Shown: positions 41,862 through 53,054 of the stretch, piece after piece | Layout of the letters: every line of letters begins with the position of its first letter | Position numbering within the stretch: the first letter of the stretch is position 1 | Source of the DNA: Streptomyces venezuelae | GTDB lineage: Bacteria > Actinomycetota > Actinomycetes > Streptomycetales > Streptomycetaceae | Direction: 5' to 3' | Assembly (NCBI RefSeq): GCF_008642295.1 | Contig: NZ_CP029190.1 | Coordinates: 186,001-250,000 of the forward strand | Length of the DNA: 64,000 nt | Notes under the pieces: model-generated | Databases searched by the model: none | Seen by the model: the letters and a program-made list of their open reading frames with translations, nothing else | Told to the model about the DNA's origin: nothing | Made by a program: the position numbers and the translations under genes

Positions 41862-43466
41862 TCAGCGCCCACGGGTGAGGAACGCCGGGGCGCCGGCCGA
41901 CTGGGCTCCCTCCGATTCGAGGGTCAGCCGGTCGGGCTCCGTCATGGTCACCAGGTAGAGGTTGCCCCGGGGGCAGTCGATGGCGGCACTGCGGTCGGTC
42001 GGGTGGCTGGTCACGGCCGCCAGGACGGCGGTGTTCCCGCGCATCTGCCGCAGTTCGAGGGCCTCCGTGCAGCCCAGATTCCGCCCGGTGCCGATCTCTT
42101 TGAGGTTGCTGACCTGGGCGCCCATGACATCGCCCACGGCTCCTGCGTGCAGGGTGACCGTGACGGCGAAGTCCTGCGTCCGCGCCCGCGCGACGCCGTC
42201 CGCGTCCGGGGTGCCGGGCCCGAGGCCGGTCCACGTGCCGACCCACGCCGCCGGCAGTGACGTGACGGCGGGGGACTGCCCGGACGGTGACGGTGCGGGC
42301 GTGCCGGCGGGTGCGGTGCCGTCCTTCCCGTCGCCATCGCCGTCGCCGTCGCCGTCGCCACCGCCGAAGGGCACGATCATGACGATGACGAACGCGACGA
42401 GGGCGACAGCCAGGGCCGCCAAGACGGCCTTCCGGGTCCGGCTGGGGGCCGCGACCAGGTCCTCGGCGGGGCGTGGTGTGCCGGGGGCCGTGGCCGGCGG
42501 TACCGGCGGAGTCAGCGGTGCCGGCGGCGCGGCCACCGGGGCGTACACCGGCGGCTGTGCTGCGGCGAGCAGGCCCCGGAGTTCCGCTTCCCGGCTGCCG
42601 GCAGCCGCCACCAGGGCCGGCGGGACCACCCGGTGCCACTCCTGCTCCCCCGCGGTCTCGAGCCGCGCCCGCACCTCCTCGGCGGTCGGCCGCTGCTCCG
42701 GGTTCTTGGCCAGGCATTCCCCGACCAGCGGGAGCAGCGCATCCGGTACCCCGTCGAGCAGGGGCTCGTCATGGACGATCCGGTACAGGAGCGCGGGCAG
42801 GTCCGGCTCCTCGCCGCGGGCCACGAACGGGCTGCGGCCGGTCGCCGCGTACACGAGGACCGCGGCCAGGGAGAACACGTCCGCCGGGGCCGCGGCCACG
42901 GCGCCGGTCGCCTGCTCGGGGGCGAGGTAGCCGGGGGTGCCCATGACCGTACCGGTCCGGGTGCGGCGCGGGTCGCGGACGGCGCGGGCGATGCCGAAGT
43001 CGATGAGGTAGGGCCGCTCTGCACCCAGCAGCACATTGCCCGGTTTGATGTCGCGGTGGACCACCCCTGCCGCACGTACGGAGACGAGTGCGGCGGACAG
43101 CTCCCGGGCCAGGCACCGGACGGCGGGTTCGGGCAGCGGCCCGTGCCGGTGCACCCAGTCGGCGAGCGAGGGTGCGGCCACGTATTCGGTCGCCAGCCAC
43201 TGCGGTGCGGTGTCCGGCGGGCTGAAGTCCACCACCGAGACCGTCCACGGGGAGCGCACCCGGTCGTTGGTGCGGATCTCCCGGGCGAACCGTTCGGCGA
43301 ACCCGGGTTCCCGGCTCAGGTCGCGGTGGACGGTCTTCAGGGCCAGCGGCCGGCCGGAGGCCGTCCGGGCCAGGAACACCTCGCCCATTCCGCCGGCGCC
43401 GAGCCGCGCCAAGAGGCGGTATCCCCCGATCTCCGCCGGATCACCAGGCTGCAGAGACTCCACCAA
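41862..43466 (-). CDS. Membrane Ser/Thr protein kinase
   Basis: A 534-residue kinase. The catalytic domain has the glycine loop LGAGGMGEVFLAR, lysine in LALKTV, VHRDIKPGNVLLG, DFGIAR and GTPGYLAPEQATG. After a Pro/Ala-rich linker comes a span (AVLAALAVALVAFVIVMIV) and an immediate Gly-Asp repeat (GGGDGDGDGDGDGK). The extracytoplasmic domain (about 390-534) has a beta-rich fold with WVGTWTGLGPGTPDADGVARARTQDF and VTSHPTDRSAAIDCPRGNLYLVTMTEPDRLTLESEG. A shared ligand with the 40149 kinase is not evident. Both genes end 25 bp apart. Confidence 0.93.
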   Translation of the reverse strand: MVESLQPGDPAEIGGYRLLARLGAGGMGEVFLARTASGRPLALKTVHRDLSREPGFAERFAREIRTNDRVRSPWTVSVVDFSPPDTAPQWLATEYVAAPSLADWVHRHGPLPEPAVRCLARELSAALVSVRAAGVVHRDIKPGNVLLGAERPYLIDFGIARAVRDPRRTRTGTVMGTPGYLAPEQATGAVAAAPADVFSLAAVLVYAATGRSPFVARGEEPDLPALLYRIVHDEPLLDGVPDALLPLVGECLAKNPEQRPTAEEVRARLETAGEQEWHRVVPPALVAAAGSREAELRGLLAAAQPPVYAPVAAPPAPLTPPVPPATAPGTPRPAEDLVAAPSRTRKAVLAALAVALVAFVIVMIVPFGGGDGDGDGDGDGKDGTAPAGTPAPSPSGQSPAVTSLPAAWVGTWTGLGPGTPDADGVARARTQDFAVTVTLHAGAVGDVMGAQVSNLKEIGTGRNLGCTEALELRQMRGNTAVLAAVTSHPTDRSAAIDCPRGNLYLVTMTEPDRLTLESEGAQSAGAPAFLTRGR

Positions 43467-43654
43467 CGCCCCCGGTCTTCGCCGTTGTTGCCGGCCCGAA
43501 CCGTACGGGCCGCCCCGTGGCTCACCTTAGGGGATGCCCGACACGGCCATCATCCGACCGGCAGGGCGTTGCCGTGGCCGCGCCGACGAAGTAGAACGGA
43601 CGACCGGACGTACCGCCGGCCCCGCCTCACGGACACAGATGGAGACAGATCAGC

Positions 43655-46063
<2,409 letters not shown>

Positions 46064-46270
46064 GCGGGGGCGGCGGGGGCGGCGAAAATGCCGGCCCGGG
46101 CCCCCTCGGAACTGCCGCCGCAACGGCCTTCGGCGGCACTCCTGCGGTCGTCCGGGCGCCGGCGCCACCTCCCGGACAGGCAGCCGCGCAGCAGCCCCGG
46201 ACACGCCTTCCTGACGCCCCCTCACTCCCTCTCGCACCCGCTCCCACCTGCGGATTTCCTTGCCCCGCCG

Positions 46271-46276
46271 TAGAAT
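46271..46276 (+). promoter_or_regulatory. Possible -10 element before the GyrB-like gene
   Basis: TAGAAT lies 52 bases before the ATG at 46328, in the 264-bp gap after the UvrA-like gene. A weak -35 cannot be fixed. The rest of the gap contains only Pro/Ala-like shadow coding, and I see no gene in it. Confidence 0.35.
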
Positions 46277-46327
46277 TGGGCGCATCGGGAGGGGCCCGGT
46301 CGGGCCCGGAATGAGGGGGTTGGGGAC

Positions 46328-47437
46328 ATGGATCCGAAGCGGTACGACGCGAGCCACATCGAGGTGTTGGAAGGGCTCGAGGCCGTACGCAAGCGGCCCG
46401 GCATGTACGTGGGCTCGACCGGCGAGCGCGGGCTGCACCAGATGGTGGACGAGGTCCTCGCGTACGCGCTCGACGAGGCCCTGGCCGGCCACGCCGACAC
46501 CATCGATGTCACGATCACGGCGGACGGCGGGCTGCGCGTCGCCGACAACGGCCGGGGCATCCCGGTCCCCGCCGTCGAGAGCGTGCTGACCGATCTGTTC
46601 TCCGGCTACCCCACGTCCGGCAGGGTCGGAGCCAGTGTGGTCAACGCGCTGTCGGACCGCCTTGCCGTCGAGGTCCGGCGCGAGGGGTTCCGCTGGACCC
46701 AGGAGCACTCGCGTGGCGTTCCGCTCGGCCCGCCGGCGAGGAACGAGGCGACGAGCGAGCGGGGTACCACGATCACGTTCTGGGCCGACGAGGAGATCTT
46801 CGAGACCACCCGGTACTCGTTCACCACGCTGTCACAGCGCCTCCGGGAGCTCGCCTCCCTCCACCACGGCGTGACCGTCTCGCTCACCGACGAGCGCCGG
46901 GCGCCCGTCGTTCACCAGCGCTACCACGGTGGCGTCCGGGGCCTCGTCACCCACCTCAACTCCCACAGGGGGGAACTCGTCCATCCCACCGTGATCGCCT
47001 TCGCCGCGGCGGACGGGACGAGCTCGGTCGAGATCGCGATGCAGTGGTGCGGCTCCGGCGAGGAGGCCATGCACTCGTTCGCGAACCTCGTCCGCACCGT
47101 TCAGGGCGGCACACATGAGGAAGGCTTCCGGGAAGCCGTCACCGCATCGGTCAACGCCCATGCCAGGGAGCAGGGGCTGCTGCCCGGAAACGAGCCCGGA
47201 AACGACGAGGAGTTCACCCGGGACACGGTCCACCGCGGTCTGACGGCAGTGGTGTCCGTGAAACTCCGCGACCCGGAGTTCCACGGCGCCACCAGGACCA
47301 TTCTCGGCAATGCCGAGGTGTACGAGGAGGTCCGGACCCTCGTCCGCCGGCACCTCGCGAACTGGCTGGACGCCAACCCGCAGGAGGCCGCGGACATCGT
47401 CCGCAGCCTTACGCTGCGCCGCGGATGCGCCGCCTGA
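46328..47437 (+). CDS. Truncated, degenerate GyrB-like protein
   Basis: A 369-residue protein homologous to only the ATPase and transducer domains of GyrB; it ends before the TOPRIM domain. The start (YDASHIEVLEGLEAVRKRPGMYVGS) is near-identical to housekeeping GyrB, and Glu42 and DNGRGIP (Asp73) are retained. However Asn46, needed for Mg-ATP, is Tyr (DEVLAYALDEA), the ATP lid is shortened by about 20 residues (SGYPTSGRVGASVVNAL), and the transducer Lys of QTK is Arg (GATRTIL). It probably does not hydrolyse ATP in the normal way. Possible roles are ligand binding, titration of aminocoumarin-like drugs or a regulatory partner of gyrase. These are inferences. Confidence 0.82.
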   Translation: MDPKRYDASHIEVLEGLEAVRKRPGMYVGSTGERGLHQMVDEVLAYALDEALAGHADTIDVTITADGGLRVADNGRGIPVPAVESVLTDLFSGYPTSGRVGASVVNALSDRLAVEVRREGFRWTQEHSRGVPLGPPARNEATSERGTTITFWADEEIFETTRYSFTTLSQRLRELASLHHGVTVSLTDERRAPVVHQRYHGGVRGLVTHLNSHRGELVHPTVIAFAAADGTSSVEIAMQWCGSGEEAMHSFANLVRTVQGGTHEEGFREAVTASVNAHAREQGLLPGNEPGNDEEFTRDTVHRGLTAVVSVKLRDPEFHGATRTILGNAEVYEEVRTLVRRHLANWLDANPQEAADIVRSLTLRRGCAA

Positions 47438-47516
47438 GGCAGGCGTACCGGGCCCCGGCGGCCCCCGCCGCCCCGGGTACTGGTGGTGATCGCCTTCCCG
47501 GGGCTACGCTCCGGGG

Positions 47517-47957
47517 ATGGAGCGCGCCGAGGTTCTGAAACGGGTGATCGGCATCCTCACCGAGGCCCAGGACATCCGCCGGGCCGCCGAAGCCGGCCGG
47601 AACGGCACCAACGGCACGGCCGGCCCGGACGGCGGTGAGGACGACCTCCTCTCCGGGGCCGCGGCCGGAGTCACCACCCAGCTCCTGAACGAGATGCTCC
47701 CGTCGATCAGCGTTCCGGCCGACGCCTCTCCCCAGCAGGTGGCGAGCCTGGTGGCCCAGGCCCTCGGCCCGGCCCTGCACACCATGGTCTCCGGTTTCAG
47801 TCTGGCGTTCACCAGCCTCGCGATGGTGCACGATGCGGGCCGTACGGACGTCTCCTCGATCGAGGTCCTCCAGGAACTCGCGCTCGAAATCGAGGCGGGA
47901 GCCTACGACCAGCGCGATGGGGGCGAGCGCGGCAACCACGGCGACCAAGGGGCCTGA
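47517..47957 (+). CDS. Helical conserved protein, unknown function
   Basis: A 146-residue soluble protein from ATG 47517. It is mostly helical (RAEVLKRVIGILTEAQDIRRAAEAG, QQVASLVAQALGPALHTMVSGFSLAFTSLAMVHDAG, SSIEVLQELALEIEAGAYDQ) with a Gly/Asn/Thr-rich break in between. No family or catalytic motif recognised. It lies between the GyrB-like gene and a carboxymuconolactone-decarboxylase-like gene, and may be co-transcribed with the latter (107 bp). Confidence 0.6.
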   Translation: MERAEVLKRVIGILTEAQDIRRAAEAGRNGTNGTAGPDGGEDDLLSGAAAGVTTQLLNEMLPSISVPADASPQQVASLVAQALGPALHTMVSGFSLAFTSLAMVHDAGRTDVSSIEVLQELALEIEAGAYDQRDGGERGNHGDQGA

Positions 47958-48064
47958 TACACGCCTCCGGCCCCCTCGGCGCCCCCGCGCGCAGCACCCC
48001 GGGCGGTCCTAGAGTTGAGGCAGAGCTGCCTGTGGCAGGACATCCCCCAGAAGGACAGTGCGCC

Positions 48065-48403
48065 ATGTCCGCTGTATCCGACACCCCGGTCCTGGACACC
48101 CTCGCCGCCATGACGGTCGACTCGCTCGAGCGTTGCGGCCTGTCCCCGGACATGCTCATGCTCACCAGGATCGCGGCCCTCGCCGCCTCCGACGCCCCGC
48201 CGATCTCCTACGTCGCCCACATCGACCCCGCGCTCAAGGCCGGTATGACGGCCGACCAGTTGCAGGACGTGCTGGTGGCCATCGCCCCCATCGTGGGCAC
48301 CGCCCGCGTCATGACGGCAGCGGGCAACATCACCACGGCCCTCGGCATCGCCATCGCGGTCGCCGAGGCCGAGGCGCAGGCCGAGATCGACGCCCGCGGC
48401 TGA
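48065..48403 (+). CDS. Carboxymuconolactone decarboxylase/AhpD-like protein
   Basis: A 112-residue protein from ATG 48065. The four-helix core of the CMD family is visible: LDTLAAMTVDSLERCGLSPDMLMLTRIAALAA, ISYVAHIDPALKAGMTADQLQDVLVAIAPIVGTARVMTAAGNI. The AhpD peroxidatic CxxC is absent, so peroxidase activity is unlikely. Function could be decarboxylation or a scaffold. The DUF2252 gene starts 7 bp after its stop, so they are probably one transcription unit. Confidence 0.83.
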   Translation: MSAVSDTPVLDTLAAMTVDSLERCGLSPDMLMLTRIAALAASDAPPISYVAHIDPALKAGMTADQLQDVLVAIAPIVGTARVMTAAGNITTALGIAIAVAEAEAQAEIDARG

Positions 48404-48410
48404 CGCGCCC

Positions 48411-49826
48411 ATGGTCCGGAGCGCTACCACCGCGATGCGCGCGGTGCCCCACGCCACACCCAAGGAGCGCGCGGCGCTCGGCAAGGCGGCCCGGCGCCGC
48501 TCGCCCCGGTCGGATCATGCCGTGTTCCGGCCGTCCGCGGACCGGCCGGATCCGCTGGCCATCCTGGAGGAGCAGTCCGCGTCCCGGGTGCCCGAGTTGG
48601 TGCCGATCCGCTACGGCCGGATGACGGAGTCACCGTTCCGCTTCTACCGGGGCGCCGCCGCCATCATGGCGTCCGACCTGGCCGGCAGCCCGGATTCGGG
48701 GATCACGGTGCAGCTGTGCGGGGATGCGCATCTGCTGAACTTCCGGCTGCTGGCCTCTCCGGAGCGCCGGCTGATGTTCGACATCAACGACTTCGACGAA
48801 ACCCTTCCCGGCCCCTGGGAGTGGGATGTCAAACGGCTGTCGGCGAGCCTTGTCATCGCCGGCCGGGCGAACGGCTTCGACGAGGCCGAACGCGCCGTGA
48901 TCGTGAACTCGGCTGTGCGCTCGTACCGCGAGGCGATGTCGGGCTTCGCCGGTATGGGCAACCTCGAGGTCTGGTATTCGAAGATCGACGCGGAGCGCCT
49001 CGAAGAGCTGGTCGCAGCCCAGCTCCGCCAGGGCGGACAGCAGAAACTGGCCGCCGCCCTGGCGCGGGCCCGCAGGCAGAACAGCCTGCAGGTCTTCCGC
49101 AAACTCACGGAGGTGGTGGACGGCCGGCCCCGGATCGCGGCGGATCCGCCGCTGCTGACGCCGATCGCCGATCTGCTGCCGGACGTCGAGCGCAGCGAGC
49201 TGGAGCGCCGGTTCCGCCGCCTGCTGGAGAGCTACGGCCGGACGATGGCGAGCGACCGGGGGGCGCTGCTGGCCGACTACCGGCTGGCGGACGTGGCCCG
49301 CAAGGTGGTCGGCGTCGGCAGTGTCGGCACCCGCTGCTGGATCCTGCTGCTCCTCGGCCGCAACGGCCGGGACCCGCTCTTCCTCCAGGCCAAGGAGGCC
49401 GACACCTCCGTGCTCGCCGCGCATCTCGGTGCGAGCACGTACCGGAACCAGGGCGAGCGGGTGGTGGCCGGACAGCGGCTGATGCAGGCGGCGAGCGACA
49501 TCTTCCTGGGCTGGGAGCGCGTGGACGGCATCGACGGCAAGCGCCGCGACTTCTACCTCCGCCAGCTGCGCGACTGGAAGGGCATCGCCATGCCGGAGAC
49601 GATGTCGCCCAAACAGCTCAGGACCTTCGGCGAAATCTGCGGGCTTACGCTCGCCCGGGCACATGCGCGCTCCGGCGACCGGATCGCGATCGCCGCGTAT
49701 CTGGGCCGCAGCGAGAGCTTCGACCGGGCGGTCACCGCGTTCGCCGAGGCGTACGCCGACCAGAACGAGCGCGATCACCAGGCGCTGGTCGACGCGGTCC
49801 GGGCGGGCCGGCTGCCGGCGGCCTGA
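48411..49826 (+). CDS. DUF2252 protein (kinase-like fold)
   Basis: A 471-residue protein whose strongest motifs are RYGRMTESPFRFYRGAAAIMASDLA, LCGDAHLLNFRLLASPERRLMFDINDFDETLPGPWEWDVKRLSASL, YLRQLRDWKGIA and ARAHARSGDRIAIAAYLGRSESFDRAVTAFAEAYADQ. The GDAHxxNF...DxNDFD stretch resembles the catalytic and metal-binding segments of aminoglycoside phosphotransferase-like folds. Family function is unknown. It begins 7 bp after the CMD-like gene. Confidence 0.88.
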   Translation: MVRSATTAMRAVPHATPKERAALGKAARRRSPRSDHAVFRPSADRPDPLAILEEQSASRVPELVPIRYGRMTESPFRFYRGAAAIMASDLAGSPDSGITVQLCGDAHLLNFRLLASPERRLMFDINDFDETLPGPWEWDVKRLSASLVIAGRANGFDEAERAVIVNSAVRSYREAMSGFAGMGNLEVWYSKIDAERLEELVAAQLRQGGQQKLAAALARARRQNSLQVFRKLTEVVDGRPRIAADPPLLTPIADLLPDVERSELERRFRRLLESYGRTMASDRGALLADYRLADVARKVVGVGSVGTRCWILLLLGRNGRDPLFLQAKEADTSVLAAHLGASTYRNQGERVVAGQRLMQAASDIFLGWERVDGIDGKRRDFYLRQLRDWKGIAMPETMSPKQLRTFGEICGLTLARAHARSGDRIAIAAYLGRSESFDRAVTAFAEAYADQNERDHQALVDAVRAGRLPAA

Positions 49827-49851
49827 CCCCTGTGGAGCGGGCCGCGGGGAG

Positions 49852-51039
49852 TCAGGGACGCACGGTGCCGACCAGCCGGCGTTCGAGGGGGGTGCGGTAG
49901 CAGGGGGTGACCCGGCTGGGACCGAGGAACTCGGCCAGCCGGGCGGTTTCGGTCTCGATGGCGGTCCGCGCCGCGCGGCCGGGGTCGGTGAGCAGGTGGT
50001 GGGTGATGCGGCCGTCGGGCAGCTGGGCCCAGGCGCCGACGATGCGGCCGTCCGCCCAGACGGTGGGGCCGATGTTGCCGTTGCGGTCGAACAGGGCGCC
50101 GGTGTGCTCAGGGTCGAGGTACCAGTCGCGGTTGCGCCAGCCCATGGCGGTGGGGTCGAGCCCGGGCAGCAGGGCTGCCCACGGCTCCGGGTCGGGTCCG
50201 GGTTCGGGGTCGAGGTCCTCGGGCAGGACGTAGCCGGTGCCCTCGTCGAGTCCGACGGGTTCGGCGGCGACCGAGGCGAGCGCCTTGCGGGTGTCGGTGA
50301 GGTTCCAGCCCGTCCACCACTTGAGGTCCGCCTCGGTGACGGGTCCGAAGGCGGCGAGGTAGTGGCGGGTCAGGGTGGCCCTGCCCGCCGCGGCGGGCAG
50401 TTCGGGCAGGGGCTCGGCGGGTGCCCAGCGGAACTGGGCCGAGGTCCAGCTTCCGGTGGGCCGGGCACGGCGGATGCGGCCCTCGGCTGCCAGCACGCCG
50501 AGGATGGTGGCGGACACGCGCTGGCGGGACTCGTACGGCTTGCCCGGGGAGGTGGTGATCTGCTCGCGCAGTGCCGGGACGGCTTCGGCGAGTTCGGCCG
50601 CGGTGGCCTCGCCGCGGGCGGTCAGGTGGGCGAGGGCCTCCTGCTCGGCCGCGGTGTAGCGGAGCTCGTCCCAGCCGGCCGCCTGGCGAAGCCGCTCGAT
50701 CGCGGCGCTGCGGTCGAGATAGGGGTCCTTGCCGGTCGCGGCCCGGACGGCCGGTGCGAGGCGGGCGGGGACGGCGAACATGGTCCGGCGCATGCACCGG
50801 ATGCGGGCCAGGGTGCGGTCCTCGTACAGGGCCTGCTCCACCGCGGCGACGCCCGGGGTGGTGAGACGGGCGGCGGCGGCCAGGAAGACCGTGGCGGGGT
50901 CGGTGGCGTGCAGGCCGATGAGCGCGTCGGCCACCCCCTCCGGGGTGGCGGCCCGCGCCGGAACGGTCAGCAGGTGCCGGCGCGCGAGACGGGCACGGCG
51001 CTCGGCCGCGGTGATGCGGCGGCGGGAGGAGGGCGGCAT
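49852..51039 (-). CDS. AlkZ-like winged-helix protein (HTH_42)
   Basis: About 395 residues from ATG 51039, with GGAG 7 bases upstream (an ATG at 51090 is poorer). Features include ITAAERRARLARRHLL, IGLHATDPATVFLAAAAR (the LxxQxxDP-type motif of AlkZ-like proteins, here with His), RCMRRTMFAVP, three winged-helix repeats in the middle, and HYLAAFGPVTEADLKWWTGW, DRNGNIGPTVWADGRIVGAW. AlkZ of Streptomyces is a DNA glycosylase for interstrand crosslinks; in this paralogue the activity is unproven. Confidence 0.82.
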   Translation of the reverse strand: MPPSSRRRITAAERRARLARRHLLTVPARAATPEGVADALIGLHATDPATVFLAAAARLTTPGVAAVEQALYEDRTLARIRCMRRTMFAVPARLAPAVRAATGKDPYLDRSAAIERLRQAAGWDELRYTAAEQEALAHLTARGEATAAELAEAVPALREQITTSPGKPYESRQRVSATILGVLAAEGRIRRARPTGSWTSAQFRWAPAEPLPELPAAAGRATLTRHYLAAFGPVTEADLKWWTGWNLTDTRKALASVAAEPVGLDEGTGYVLPEDLDPEPGPDPEPWAALLPGLDPTAMGWRNRDWYLDPEHTGALFDRNGNIGPTVWADGRIVGAWAQLPDGRITHHLLTDPGRAARTAIETETARLAEFLGPSRVTPCYRTPLERRLVGTVRP

Positions 51040-51159
51040 GGGGTGGCTCCGGGGGAGGTCGGCGGGATCTCCCCAGAGCCTGGCAGCCATCTAGGTCAGG
51101 GTGTGACCTAGATCGGGCGGCGGGTTAGCCGCCGACCGCGCCGTGGAACCGATCTCACC

Positions 51160-51396
51160 ATGACCGAGAGTGCAAGCCCCCACATCCACTCGGCGCGGGT
51201 CACCGTGCTGGGAGTACAGCCCGGTGACCCGCCGTTCCGGCTCGTGGAGATCGACGGCGAGCTGGTCTGCACGGCGCGGTCCATGACGGACGTGCTCCTG
51301 GCCGCCGCGTCGTTCGGCATCAGGATCGAGGACCTGGACGACCCGGACGTGGTCCGCTGGGTGGGCGGCGGGAAGTACACCTGGCAGCCGCACTAG
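51160..51396 (+). CDS. Small conserved protein, unknown function
   Basis: A 78-residue soluble protein: HIHSARVTVLGVQPGDPPFRLVEIDGELVCTARSMTDVLLAAASFGIRIEDLDDPDVVRWVGGGKYTWQPH. It is predicted alpha/beta and carries neither a signal nor a membrane segment. Coding potential is supported by codon bias. It starts 121 bp from the divergent AlkZ-like gene. Related small proteins are seen in streptomycetes but no role is known to me. Confidence 0.6.
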   Translation: MTESASPHIHSARVTVLGVQPGDPPFRLVEIDGELVCTARSMTDVLLAAASFGIRIEDLDDPDVVRWVGGGKYTWQPH

Positions 51397-51397
51397 G

Positions 51398-51433
51398 CCT
51401 GTCGGACCTGTCGGACCTGTCGGGGCTGTCGGG
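51398..51433 (+). repeat. Four-copy 9-bp tandem repeat
   Basis: CCTGTCGGA twice, then CCTGTCGGG and GCTGTCGGG. The block starts 1 bp after the stop codon of the small gene and ends 44 bp before the secreted hydrolase start. Confidence 0.85.
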
Positions 51434-51477
51434 GCGGCCGGGGTGAGGGGGCGGCGGTTGTTCGTTACGCTGGCCGG

Positions 51478-52497
51478 GTGTCACCCGTACGACCGGAGCG
51501 TCGCGTGCCACGCCGCCCGCTGCCCGGGCCGCTGCGGACGGCGGTCGCGGCCGGTTTCGCGGTCGCCCTGTCCGCCGTACTGCTGCCCGCCCCCGCGCAG
51601 GCGTTCACGGGCGGCAACCACGAGGAGATCACCCGGGCCGCGCTGCCCTGGCAGCCCGGCACGCTGACCGCGATGGCCGACGCCCGTGACGGGGCGGTCA
51701 ACGCCAACGACCACGGCGGATACTTCCAGCTGGGGCCGCTGCACTGCGACAACGCCGACTACCTGGCACCGCGTTACGCCCCGGACTACCCCCGCTCCCG
51801 GGACGAGGCCACCACCGAGCTCCTCGCCTGCATCCGCACCTCCGTGGCCCGTTTCCGGAACGCCGTCCGGGCCGCCGACGGGCTAGTCGACGCCGAGGGC
51901 AGGGTCCGCGCCGACCAGAGCGACCTGTCCTCTCCCTGCACCTGGCAGGAGCCCCCCGGCCGGGCCAAGTGCACTGTCCTGAACCAGCTCGGCCGCGGCT
52001 GGCACCAGATCGAGGACTTCTACGCGCACTCCAACTGGACCGACCGGGCCGCGCCCGGACCGGTCGGCATCGCCAACCCGCCCGGGCTGGCGCGTACCGA
52101 GGTCGCCCCGTTCTTCGACATCCGCCGCTACAGCGGCATGGCGGACGCCGAGTGGACCCGCGAGGCACGCGCCCTCATCCCGGCCGACCTCACCACCGGC
52201 TGCTACTCCGACTTCGATTCCACCGGCGTCAAGTCCGAGGACTGCTCGGGCCGCATCACCCACAACCGCGACCTGAACAAGGACACCGCCGCCTCGCAGC
52301 GCTCGAAGACCGGCGACAACTTCCGGCGGGCGGTGGCCGGGGCCACCGCGGAGATCATCCGCCAGTGGAACGAGTTCAAGGCCGAACTGCTCAGGGCCTA
52401 TCCGGACCGGGGACGCGGGGAGCAGATGGTCTGCGCGATCGTCCATGACGATCCGGCGTCGCAGTGCCGCCCGGGTCAGCAGCCGCCGCAGTTGTAG
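51478..52497 (+). CDS. Secreted HET-C/zinc-phospholipase-like protein (CinY-like)
   Basis: A 339-residue protein starting with GTG at 51478. The signal peptide (RTAVAAGFAVALSAVLLPAPAQA) ends at AQA. The mature part begins FTGGNHEEITRAALP and has the strong motif LNQLGRGWHQIEDFYAHSNWTD, where the His and Asp of a helical zinc-dependent phospholipase C/HET-C-like fold are recognisable. It also has several cysteines. Streptomyces homologues have been annotated as CinY-like, from the cinnamycin cluster, but no lantibiotic genes are here. Lipase or phospholipase activity outside the cell is inferred. Confidence 0.7.
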   Translation: MSPVRPERRVPRRPLPGPLRTAVAAGFAVALSAVLLPAPAQAFTGGNHEEITRAALPWQPGTLTAMADARDGAVNANDHGGYFQLGPLHCDNADYLAPRYAPDYPRSRDEATTELLACIRTSVARFRNAVRAADGLVDAEGRVRADQSDLSSPCTWQEPPGRAKCTVLNQLGRGWHQIEDFYAHSNWTDRAAPGPVGIANPPGLARTEVAPFFDIRRYSGMADAEWTREARALIPADLTTGCYSDFDSTGVKSEDCSGRITHNRDLNKDTAASQRSKTGDNFRRAVAGATAEIIRQWNEFKAELLRAYPDRGRGEQMVCAIVHDDPASQCRPGQQPPQL

Positions 52498-52985
52498 AAG
52501 GTCACGTCCCAGTGGTTGCCCTCGTCGGCGTAGATGTTGCCGGCCCCGGACCGCCACTGCGGGGCGCCGTCGCCGCGCACCCCGATGTAGGTGAAGGTGT
52601 TCCTGATGTAGTTGCCGAGGCAGGTGTACTTGCCGAAGTCGAGCTTGTAGCCGTTCCAGTGCGAGTAGGTGCCGCCGGCGTGGCCGGTCTCGGTGCCCCC
52701 GGTGATGTTGAGTGCGCAGCCGCTGGCGCTCCTGAGGGTCTGGGCGCCCTGCGCGGTGGCGAGGTTGAGCTGCTCGAACGAGGTGCAGGTCGGGTTGTTG
52801 CGGTCGGAACAGCCGCCGGAGGAGGACCAGGTGATTCCGGAGGCCCGGAACTTCGCGGTCGCGGTGGCATGACTGATCTTGGTGGCCGCATGGGCGTCGG
52901 TGGCGCCGGAGAGGACGCCGGCGCCCGGGGCGAAGAGCGCGCCCAGGACGAGGGCGAGGGCGGTGAGGACCGGGCGGAGCTTCAT
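52476..52985 (-). CDS. Secreted protein with M15-peptidase-like zinc motif
   Basis: A 169-residue protein from ATG 52985 with a signal peptide (LTALALVLGALFAPGAGVLSGATDAHA). The mature part contains FRASGITWSSSGGCSDRNNPTCTSFEQL, ASGCALNITGGTETGHAGGTYSHWNGYKLDF and NHWDVTFYNCGGC. The HxxGxxxD spacing (HWNGYKLD) and the terminal NHWDV correspond to the zinc ligands of VanY/M15-type D-Ala-D-Ala peptidases. The Cys pairs are probably disulfides. A cell-wall peptidase-like fold is likely; activity is unproven. The 3' end overlaps the HET-C-like gene by 22 bp. Confidence 0.72.
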   Translation of the reverse strand: MKLRPVLTALALVLGALFAPGAGVLSGATDAHAATKISHATATAKFRASGITWSSSGGCSDRNNPTCTSFEQLNLATAQGAQTLRSASGCALNITGGTETGHAGGTYSHWNGYKLDFGKYTCLGNYIRNTFTYIGVRGDGAPQWRSGAGNIYADEGNHWDVTFYNCGGC

Positions 52986-53054
52986 CGGATGTGCCTCCTG
53001 GCGGTGCAGGCGGTGTGGACCGGGCCCGTCGGGCATGGAGATGGTGCCGCAGCC

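Noticed and set aside
46088..46273. 61-residue plus-strand frame in the UvrA/GyrB-like gap
   Set aside because: No ribosome-binding site, strongly Pro/Arg/Ser-rich, and no similarity recognised.
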